Assembly: GCA_002304925.1 (NCBI GenBank)
Contig: DBPT01000020.1
Coordinates: forward strand, 1 to 64,000
Reading direction: 5' to 3'
Length of the DNA stretch: 64,000 bases
Source: Prolixibacteraceae bacterium UBA1413
GTDB taxonomy: Bacteria; Bacteroidota; Bacteroidia; Bacteroidales; Prolixibacteraceae
Position 1 is the stretch's first letter. Every line of letters starts with the position of its first letter. Positions 31,477 through 38,843 of this stretch are shown one piece after another. Position numbers and translations under genes: made by a program. The notes beneath the pieces are model-generated. The model ran no database searches. It was not told the DNA's origin and worked only from the letters and a program-made list of their open reading frames with translations.

Positions 31477-31631
31477 GATCTGGTCTGTTGTAAGGTTAGT
31501 TACATAGGTTCCGTATTCTCTGTAAAGATACAACATAACGGCCTAAAAACAAGGGAAAACTGCAGAAAAGCACCTCACACGCGATCCCCTTGCCCGGAAG
31601 AGCTGACCCGGAAGCAGGGACCCCTTCCTTC

Positions 31632-34049
31632 TCAGAATGTGACCGAGAGTTTCAGGTTCGCTTTTCTCCCTGTCAGATAATTGGGAACGGCGAACATGTC
31701 GCCATAGGTGCTCGCCACCCAGAAATAGGAAATGGTGTTGTTGATGTTCAGCAGGTTGAAAACTTCGAGACTCAGCCACATATCTTTCACGGGATTCAGC
31801 CATTTCCAGGGGAGGTTTCTGGTTTCGCTGATCAAGACTTTGGAAACCCCCAGGTCGATGCGCCGGTAAGGCGGCATTCTGAAAACATCCTGGTAACGTT
31901 CTGAAAGGGGCGGTCCTGTGGGCAACCCGGATCCATAGTAAGCTGCCAGATGCATCTTCCAGGAGGGATTCCCGGGAAGGTAGTCCTGAAACAGCAGGCT
32001 GAAATTCACCCGTTGATCTGTTGGACGGGGGATGAGGCCATGCCCGTCACCGGCAATGTCTTCCCGGGTTTGCATCAGGGAAAGGCTCGCCCAGGACTGG
32101 ATGCCGCTTACAAATTCACCGTTGATCTTCATGTCGAACCCGGTGGCATATCCCCTGGCAGTCTGGGTTGAGAGATAACGAATACGGACATTGTCAATCT
32201 GGTAAGGGACCAGGTTCGTCATGTGCTTGTAATACGCCTCGCTGCTGATTCGGAAAGGCCGGTTCCAGGCGGTGAAGATAAGATCACTCCCCGCCACCAC
32301 CTGGTAGGAGCGTTGCGCCTTGTTTGAACGGCTTATTTCGCCTGTCCGGCTGACAAGCTCCTTAAAAAATGCAGGCTGGTGGTACATTCCCGTGGAAAGC
32401 CGGAAAGAGATGTTCTTTTCCCAGGCAGGGAAATAACTGACCGTTAACCGCGGACTGACCAGAATCTCCTTGTTATAGTCCCAGCGACTTGCCCTGATCC
32501 CTCCCGTCAGATACATATCACCGGTATGTACCGGAAGCTGCCACGTGTCCTGCACAAAAGCGGCGTAACGGCCAGAGGTGATCCCCGCCTTGCTGTTAAG
32601 GGTATAATAAAGCAGGACTTCCTTGTCGGAATAAGGCAGGGAATAGCCCGTGGAATCCCGGTATATCCATTCGTTGATGGTATTGTCGATGTATTCATAC
32701 TGGTATTGCAAACCCCAGTTCAGGAGGTGGCTCTCGCTATTCAAGGCACCCCGGTGGGATATGCTGAATACTCTGGCATCCAAATAGTTACGGGCATGGT
32801 TGAGAAAGGTCCCGACCCCCAGGTTCAAAACGCTGTCCCCAAATGCTTCCGACGACATGTCCCTTTCAAGTTCGTTCAGGTAATAATCGCCCAGAATATC
32901 ATAGGTTTCGGCTTCGGTAGCCGAATAGGAAGACATGATGAATTTGACGTTCAGATCGTTGCTGGGGTGATAATTGGTGCTTAAAGCCCCGAGCCAGGTG
33001 GTATAGGTATCCTTTTCACTCCCCTCGAAATAGATTTTGGTATTCAGGGGTGTTTCCCAGGTTCCGAAAACGGTTTCACGGGTTTGCGGGATGAACCGGT
33101 ATTCATTCTGCGCCACGTTGCCCAGAAAACTGATATCGACATGTTGGCCTGCCTGAAAAGTGATATGGGACTGGATGTCGATAAACCGGGGCTCGTATTC
33201 CCCTTGCTCATCCAAACTCCCCAAGAGATAACGGTTGGTTTTGTAACGGATTCCGGTAATATGCGACAATTTCCCTTTCATGGCTAGGTCTTCAAAATGT
33301 GCTGAAGCCCCCAGCATGCTCACCGATGCCGATCCCCTGAAATCAACCGGACGACGATATTTGATGTCAAGGACGCTGGCCATTTTGTCCCCGTATTTTG
33401 CCTGAAATCCCCCAGCCGAGAACTCTATGGAAGAGACCATGTCACTGTTGATAAAACTGAGTCCTTCCTGCTGTCCCGACCTGATCAGGACCGGACGGTA
33501 GATCTCGATGTCATTGACGTAAACCAGGTTTTCATCGAAATTCCCTCCGCGCACGGAATACTGGGAACTCAGTTCATTGTTGGAGGAGACTCCCGGAAGG
33601 GTCTTGATGAGGGCTTCAACACCGCCACTGCCGGAAACAGGCAGGTTGTTGAGCATGGTCGGGTCTATCCTTTCGAGATTACCGGAGTTCTTCCGTCTTT
33701 CAGTCACCCTGATTTCTCCGATCTGCTCAGAACTTTCCTCCAGGATGACATCCGATCGCAGCCGTTCTTCAATGCCGGCGTTTATTTTTTTTTCGGAAGG
33801 CTTGTATCCGATCAGTGAATAGACAACGATAACCTCCCTGCGGGCTGGTATGCGCAGCAGATATTCCCCTTTCCTGTTGGTGGTGGTCCCGATGGGGTAA
33901 TCCTTTAACGATATATTGACCAGTTCCAGGGGTTTCCCGTCTTCTCCCGTCACCTTCCCTGAAAGGGTGGCGTTGTTGCTTTGCCCGAAAACCGGGATAC
34001 CCAACGCCAGCAACAGGAACAACACTACGGAAACATAACTTTTTTTCAT
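31632..34049 (-). CDS. TonB-dependent receptor with CarboxypepD-like domain
   Basis: An 805-residue outer membrane receptor. After the signal peptide (ending PVFGQ) comes a carboxypeptidase-D regulatory-like domain (about 25-110; SGKVTGEDGKPLELVNISL), a TonB plug domain (about 115-240, with LPGVSS...YSVRGG and VYVNDIEIYRP) and a 22-strand barrel to the C-terminal aromatic residue (LSVTF). It imports a substrate across the outer membrane using TonB energy. No SusD partner is nearby, and its length (about 800 residues rather than 1000) also argues against a SusC-type glycan receptor; a peptide, metal complex or cofactor is possible. Confidence 0.92.
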   Translation of the reverse strand: MKKSYVSVVLFLLLALGIPVFGQSNNATLSGKVTGEDGKPLELVNISLKDYPIGTTTNRKGEYLLRIPARREVIVVYSLIGYKPSEKKINAGIEERLRSDVILEESSEQIGEIRVTERRKNSGNLERIDPTMLNNLPVSGSGGVEALIKTLPGVSSNNELSSQYSVRGGNFDENLVYVNDIEIYRPVLIRSGQQEGLSFINSDMVSSIEFSAGGFQAKYGDKMASVLDIKYRRPVDFRGSASVSMLGASAHFEDLAMKGKLSHITGIRYKTNRYLLGSLDEQGEYEPRFIDIQSHITFQAGQHVDISFLGNVAQNEYRFIPQTRETVFGTWETPLNTKIYFEGSEKDTYTTWLGALSTNYHPSNDLNVKFIMSSYSATEAETYDILGDYYLNELERDMSSEAFGDSVLNLGVGTFLNHARNYLDARVFSISHRGALNSESHLLNWGLQYQYEYIDNTINEWIYRDSTGYSLPYSDKEVLLYYTLNSKAGITSGRYAAFVQDTWQLPVHTGDMYLTGGIRASRWDYNKEILVSPRLTVSYFPAWEKNISFRLSTGMYHQPAFFKELVSRTGEISRSNKAQRSYQVVAGSDLIFTAWNRPFRISSEAYYKHMTNLVPYQIDNVRIRYLSTQTARGYATGFDMKINGEFVSGIQSWASLSLMQTREDIAGDGHGLIPRPTDQRVNFSLLFQDYLPGNPSWKMHLAAYYGSGLPTGPPLSERYQDVFRMPPYRRIDLGVSKVLISETRNLPWKWLNPVKDMWLSLEVFNLLNINNTISYFWVASTYGDMFAVPNYLTGRKANLKLSVTF

Positions 34050-34116
34050 CGCCGCAAATCTACAAGGAGCTGATCAATAAACCATGATTCATGGAAAATA
34101 TTGTTCACCGCAATCT

Positions 34117-34839
34117 TTACCTTACCGTGATATGAAAACAGGCTTCATTCTTTTCGGTGATTACAACCAGTTTTTTCTCCTTCCTCAATTCGCCGATGGT
34201 TTCTGATAATACCCTGAGGGCATCGGCTTCATGCACCACCCTGGACTTCCCCAAAAGGGATTTCTTCACCAGGCTCCGGTAGGGTATGTCAAAGGTCGTC
34301 CCGTAGAGATGGGCTGAATTGGGAGAGGCGTTCCCGTTGACATGACGCAGTTGCTTCTGGCTTTCTCCAGTGCGCAGCAATGAGCTGATCCGGAACTGGT
34401 ATTCATCCAGTCCCTGTTCTTTCAGCTTCTGGTGAAACCGCCTGCCGATCTGGTCCAGCAACTCAGAAGCCCTGGGAATGAGATAGGGATGGGAATGGGT
34501 CAGCTTGTTGACGGAATAGTATCTGCTGTTACCAATCCTGACCAACTTGCCCCCGCTCACCAGCCCCTCTTTTTTTTCCAGGAAATCCTTTCCCGAATTG
34601 AAAGGTGTTATGCCATACTTCCTGGCATATTTTAAATGAAGTTCGTTCTGGTCCCTGAAATTGTCAATCCGGATGGTCCCCCCAGGTTTTTCCTTCTGGC
34701 GGTGGATATATTTTGCACACGGAGGAATCAAAACGGCAAGGACCAGAAGGGTTGCCATCAATACCAAAACCCGTTTGACCGACTTTTTCAGTCTCCTGCG
34801 CTTTTTCCGCCGTTTCGGTAAAGTCATATTTCCTGTCAA
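34117..34839 (-). CDS. DUF5715 protein with M15-like metal-ligand pattern
   Basis: A 240-residue protein with a very basic N-terminus (Lys/Arg-rich residues 8-23), a single membrane helix (VLVLMATLLVLAVLIPP) and an extracytoplasmic domain, the arrangement of DUF5715 proteins. The C-terminal half shows SAHLYGTTFD, placing His177 and Asp184 six residues apart, and a final FH (His236). This is the His-X6-Asp...His pattern of zinc-dependent M15 D-Ala-D-Ala peptidases such as VanX/VanY. Peptidoglycan cleavage or binding is therefore possible but untested. The start could also be the in-frame ATG at 34827. Confidence 0.72.
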   Translation of the reverse strand: MTGNMTLPKRRKKRRRLKKSVKRVLVLMATLLVLAVLIPPCAKYIHRQKEKPGGTIRIDNFRDQNELHLKYARKYGITPFNSGKDFLEKKEGLVSGGKLVRIGNSRYYSVNKLTHSHPYLIPRASELLDQIGRRFHQKLKEQGLDEYQFRISSLLRTGESQKQLRHVNGNASPNSAHLYGTTFDIPYRSLVKKSLLGKSRVVHEADALRVLSETIGELRKEKKLVVITEKNEACFHITVR

Positions 34840-35046
34840 TATTGTCTGATTTTCAGTTGATATCCTGCATTTCAGGCAGTGTCATGCAGGTGGTGATCTG
34901 AAGCGCCAAATTAGCCCATATTCTGTTTTTATTGCAGGCCCTCGGGGTGAGTTATTAACAAATCCTTCTTGATAGATAGAATGTTTTGTGGTTTCATTTT
35001 GCATTTCAAAATCGCTATGTTTGTTTACAATGAAAAATGCATTTTC

Positions 35047-36243
35047 ATGTCCGGGAAAATTAAACTGCTGAATTCTGTTCTGATAAAGCCTGCGGGACCC
35101 GACTGTAATCTGAACTGCCGCTATTGTTTTTACCTGAAGAAGTCGGAGTTGTTTTCACAAACTCTTGTGCATAGGATGTCGGAAGAGGTTCAGGAAGAGC
35201 TGATCAGGCAGGTCATGCAGCAGGGTGGGGCTTCCGTTGGCTTTTCCTGGCAGGGAGGGGAACCCACCCTGATGGGTTTGCCCTTTTTTGAGCGTGCCGT
35301 AGAGTTGGAAAAAAAATATGGCCGCAACCAAACGGTAGGCAACGGCCTTCAGACCAACGGGATGTTGCTTGATCAGGAGTGGGCCCGTTTTCTGAAAAAG
35401 TATAACTGGCTGGTGGGCATTTCCCTCGACGGACCAGCACATATTCATAACTATTACCGTCTTGATAAGGGCGGACGGGCCACCCATCGGCGGGTGGAGG
35501 AGAATGCCGTGATGTTGCTGGAAAGCGGGGTGGCTGTCAATGTATTGTGTTGTCTGACAGATTATTCCAGCAGGTTTCCCGATGAAATCTACAATTATTA
35601 CAAAGGACTGGGACTTACCTGGATGCAGTTTATCCCGGTCGTGGAACCCGATCCTGCGGATCCTTCAAAAGCCGCTTCCTTTTCCTTGTCAGCCCGGAGT
35701 TACGGAGAATTCCTCTGCAGGGTATTTGACCTGTGGATCGCCGATTTCGACAACGGAGTGCCAACCACCTCGGTACGTCATTTTGAGTCGGTGTTTCATG
35801 CTTATGCAGGATTGGAAGCCCCGGAATGCACCCTGATGAAAGCCTGTGGACCCTATGTCGTGGTTGAGCACAATGGAAATGTTTACTCCTGTGATTTTTT
35901 TGTGGAACCCAAATGGAAACTGGGAAACATCATGACCGGCCGACTGAACCAGATGCTGAATTCCCGGCGACAGGAGGTTTTCAGTTCCGCCAAGGCGGCC
36001 CTGCCCGGCGAATGCCGGCGGTGTCCCTGGCTGACAAAATGTTATGGCGGATGTACCAAAGACAGGATCAAAGATCCCGGCGACCACCGGAAACCCCGGT
36101 TCTGCCAATCTTACAAAATGTTTTTTGCACATGCCGATGCCAGACTCCGGTTTCTTGCCGGACAATGGAAGAAACAGCAGCTTGACCTGAAAGAGAGCCG
36201 CGAAACCGGAGGAATCTATCATGCCTTCAGGGATGATCCCTGA
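35047..36243 (+). CDS. Anaerobic sulfatase-maturase-type radical SAM/SPASM enzyme
   Basis: A 398-residue radical SAM enzyme closely following the anaerobic sulfatase-maturating enzyme layout, which converts an active-site Cys or Ser of sulfatases to formylglycine. The SAM cluster motif CNLNCRYC (Cys20, 24, 27) is followed by the typical QGGEPTL and QTNG motifs; the C-terminal SPASM domain binds two more clusters (cysteines in ACGPY, SCDFFV, CRRCPWLTKCYGGC and FCQSY). The conserved CDF aspartate is present. The ATG at 35047 was chosen because the family starts just before the KPAGPDC segment. No sulfatase gene lies in the window, so the partner is elsewhere or the substrate differs. Confidence 0.88.
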   Translation: MSGKIKLLNSVLIKPAGPDCNLNCRYCFYLKKSELFSQTLVHRMSEEVQEELIRQVMQQGGASVGFSWQGGEPTLMGLPFFERAVELEKKYGRNQTVGNGLQTNGMLLDQEWARFLKKYNWLVGISLDGPAHIHNYYRLDKGGRATHRRVEENAVMLLESGVAVNVLCCLTDYSSRFPDEIYNYYKGLGLTWMQFIPVVEPDPADPSKAASFSLSARSYGEFLCRVFDLWIADFDNGVPTTSVRHFESVFHAYAGLEAPECTLMKACGPYVVVEHNGNVYSCDFFVEPKWKLGNIMTGRLNQMLNSRRQEVFSSAKAALPGECRRCPWLTKCYGGCTKDRIKDPGDHRKPRFCQSYKMFFAHADARLRFLAGQWKKQQLDLKESRETGGIYHAFRDDP

Positions 36244-36299
36244 TGCCACTGCCTCGGCTTCCCTGGGAGGGGTGGGTGACAGGTCGCGCTGGTGATGAA

Positions 36300-36329
36300 C
36301 GTCAGGTCAGAAAAATGAAAAACCTGACG
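36300..36329. repeat. 8-bp inverted repeat next to the iorA promoter
   Basis: cgtcaggt (36300-36307) and acctgacg (36322-36329) flank a 14-nt A-rich loop. It lies 6 nt upstream of the -33 box of the iorA promoter and 57 nt after the radical SAM stop codon. It may be an operator or a weak terminator; no T-run follows directly. Confidence 0.35.
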
Positions 36330-36335
36330 GAAGGT

Positions 36336-36367
36336 TTTGTTTCTTCAGGGCCGAAAAGATATATTTG
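36336..36367 (+). promoter_or_regulatory. Bacteroidota-type promoter of iorAB
   Basis: TTTG (36336-36339), a 20-nt spacer and TATATTTG (36360-36367) match the -33/-7 consensus TTTG-N19-21-TAnnTTTG. The predicted start point is about 27 nt before the iorA ATG at 36400, which rules out the longer in-frame start at 36337. Confidence 0.7.
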
Positions 36368-36399
36368 ACTGTTTTAGAATATCTGATAAATCTGATTGC

Positions 36400-38007
36400 A
36401 TGCAAAAGAACTTACTATTGGGAGCGGAGGCAATAGCTCAGGGTGCCATTGACGGCGGCATTTCGGGGGTGTATGCCTATCCGGGAACTCCTTCCACCGA
36501 AATTACAGAATACATCCAGGTAAATCCTGAAGCCCTCAGACGAGGGATACACAGGACCTGGTCGGTGAACGAAAAAACCGCTTATGAGGCTGCCCTCGGG
36601 ATGTCGTACGCAGGTAAGAAATCGCTGGTATGTATGAAGCACGTCGGGCTTAACGTGGCTGCCGACCCTTTCATGAATTCCTGTGTTACCGGGGTAAACG
36701 GGGGACTGGTACTTGCCGTGGCGGATGATCCTTCGATGCATTCATCACAAAATGAGCAGGATTCCCGTTTCTACGGGAAATTCGGTATGGTCCCCGTCCT
36801 GGAACCTTCGAACCAGCAGGAGGCCTACGATATGACCTATGAAGGACTGGAACTGTCTGAAAAGTTGAAATTGCCTGTGGTATTGCGCATTACCACCCGG
36901 CTTGCCCATTCCCGCTCGGGGGTGGTCTCCCGTCCTTTGAAAGAGGAGAATCAGCTTCTTCTTCCTGCCAACCCCAAGCAGTTCCTGTTGCTACCCGCTT
37001 TTGCTCGGCGATATTACCAGAACCTCCTCTCCAAGCAGGAAGAAATAGTCCGTTTGTCGGAACAATCTCCCTGGAACCGGCTTCTCCCGGGAACGGATTC
37101 TGCCCTGGGGATCATATGCTGCGGACTGACATACAACTATCTGATGGAGAATTTCAGGGAAAGTCATTGTCCGTATTCGGTGCTGAAAATCACCCAGTAC
37201 CCGTTGCCTGCCAGTCTGGTGCGCAACCTGGAGGCTTCGTGTGAAGAGATCCTGGTCCTGGAAGAGGGATTTCCCCTGGTAGAGGAGCAACTTGCCTCCT
37301 TTTTTGGCAAGGGAACTCCTGTATGGGGCCGTCTCAACGGGAAACTGCCGCGTGCCGGAGAGCTGAACCCCGACCATGTCGCCCGGGCTTTGGGAAAATC
37401 GGTCCATGAAGGCTTTCCGGTGCCCTCCCTGGTGGCAGGAAGACCGCCGGCGCTTTGCCAGGGATGCGGACACCAGGATCTCTACTTTGCCCTGAATGAA
37501 GCCATTGAATCAATCGGGCACGGGAGGGTCTTTTCCGATATCGGGTGTTATACCCTGGGAGCCCTGCAACCCTACGATTCCATCGATACCTGTGTTGACA
37601 TGGGCGCTTCCGTCACCATGGCCAAAGGCGCTGCCGATGCCGGCATACAGCCGGCATTTGCCGTTATCGGCGATTCCACCTTCACCCATTCCGGAATAAC
37701 CGGACTGCTCGATTGCGTGATCGAAAAGAGCAATGTCAACGTTATCGTTCTTGACAATGAGGCCGTTGCCATGACGGGAGGCCAGGATTCCTCCGCCAGG
37801 GGGAGAATCGAAGATATCTGCGCCGGCGTGGGGGTGTCTGAAGACCACATCAGGGTGGTCGTCCCTCTGAAGAAAAATCATGCGCAAATGGTAAGCGTCA
37901 TCCGGCAAGAAATGGAATACCAGGGCGTATCGGTCATCATAGCCCGCCGACCCTGTCTTCAGAAACTGGCCCGCGAAAAGCGGGAAAAAGCCAGACAGGG
38001 GGAGTAG
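36400..38007 (+). CDS. iorA: Indolepyruvate:ferredoxin oxidoreductase alpha subunit, no ferredoxin domain
   Basis: A 535-residue IorA, the thiamine diphosphate subunit that oxidatively decarboxylates aryl pyruvates from Trp, Phe and Tyr to aryl-CoA with ferredoxin as acceptor. The N-terminal pyrimidine domain (AYPGTPSTEI) and the TPP-binding domain (SDIGCYTLGA...DMGASVTMAKG, about residues 375-415) are clear. The archaeal-type enzyme ends in a two-cluster ferredoxin domain; here the chain stops soon after IIARRPC with no CxxCxxC motifs, so an external Fe-S carrier is needed. The start is set by the promoter upstream. The iorB gene follows after 134 nt. Confidence 0.9.
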   Translation: MQKNLLLGAEAIAQGAIDGGISGVYAYPGTPSTEITEYIQVNPEALRRGIHRTWSVNEKTAYEAALGMSYAGKKSLVCMKHVGLNVAADPFMNSCVTGVNGGLVLAVADDPSMHSSQNEQDSRFYGKFGMVPVLEPSNQQEAYDMTYEGLELSEKLKLPVVLRITTRLAHSRSGVVSRPLKEENQLLLPANPKQFLLLPAFARRYYQNLLSKQEEIVRLSEQSPWNRLLPGTDSALGIICCGLTYNYLMENFRESHCPYSVLKITQYPLPASLVRNLEASCEEILVLEEGFPLVEEQLASFFGKGTPVWGRLNGKLPRAGELNPDHVARALGKSVHEGFPVPSLVAGRPPALCQGCGHQDLYFALNEAIESIGHGRVFSDIGCYTLGALQPYDSIDTCVDMGASVTMAKGAADAGIQPAFAVIGDSTFTHSGITGLLDCVIEKSNVNVIVLDNEAVAMTGGQDSSARGRIEDICAGVGVSEDHIRVVVPLKKNHAQMVSVIRQEMEYQGVSVIIARRPCLQKLAREKREKARQGE

Positions 38008-38141
38008 GCATTGATTTGCGGACTGGAAAATCTCAGCAGGTTGTTAAAATACCGTTTCAGCAGGTCAACTCCGCGACCCGGAATTGCTGGGGAAGCGCAT
38101 TTGCATAACCAAACGATTGTTAAATCAGGAAAAAAAACAAG

Positions 38142-38729
38142 ATGAAGACAGACATTATTCTTGCCGGGGTAGGCGGACAGGGGATCCTTTCCATCGCTGC
38201 CATCGTGGGTGCGGCAGCCTTGGGGAAGGGGTGGAATCTCAAACAGGCTGAAACCCATGGAATGAGTCAGCGCGGGGGTGCGGTGATGTCACATCTCAGG
38301 ATTTCAGACCAACCCATTTCTTCCGACCTCATACCCCTTGGCGGTGCCGATGTGATCCTTTCCGTGGAACCCATGGAATCGCTCCGTTATCTTCCCTGGC
38401 TTTCATCCGGCGGATGGCTGGTAACCAATTCAACGGTTTTCGACAATATCCCCAATTATCCCGATATCAATGCCATCACCGAGGAGATTCTGAAGCTGCC
38501 GCACGCAGTATTGCTCGATGCCGACACCATTGCACGCGACCTGGGAAATGCCAGAGGTTCGAATATGGTGATGCTGGGAGCCGCCGCACCCTTCCTGGGA
38601 TTGGAAAGGGAGGAGATTACCGGTGCCATCGGCATGATTTTCAGGAGAAAGGGAGAGGAAATTGTCAGAGCCAACATCGCCGCCTTTGACGCGGGGTACG
38701 CCCATTCATCCAACAGGGCTGCCAGGTGA
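38142..38729 (+). CDS. iorB: Indolepyruvate oxidoreductase beta subunit
   Basis: A 195-residue IorB, the gamma-domain subunit of 2-oxoacid:acceptor oxidoreductases that pairs with IorA. The start AGVGGQGI and the ETHGMSQRGG motif are characteristic, and the length matches the family. The gene lies 134 nt after iorA; the spacer has no clear terminator, so the two are probably one transcript. It is followed 114 nt later by the 2-oxoglutarate dehydrogenase genes. Confidence 0.93.
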   Translation: MKTDIILAGVGGQGILSIAAIVGAAALGKGWNLKQAETHGMSQRGGAVMSHLRISDQPISSDLIPLGGADVILSVEPMESLRYLPWLSSGGWLVTNSTVFDNIPNYPDINAITEEILKLPHAVLLDADTIARDLGNARGSNMVMLGAAAPFLGLEREEITGAIGMIFRRKGEEIVRANIAAFDAGYAHSSNRAAR

Positions 38730-38843
38730 ACCATGAAAAACCTCCGGCTTTCAGAATGTTTTTTAAAGGAAATTGGCAGAAGCGTAAACAACACAACCCG
38801 TTTCTTGTTAAATTACTTATATATTGAGTAAAAAGATACGCTT

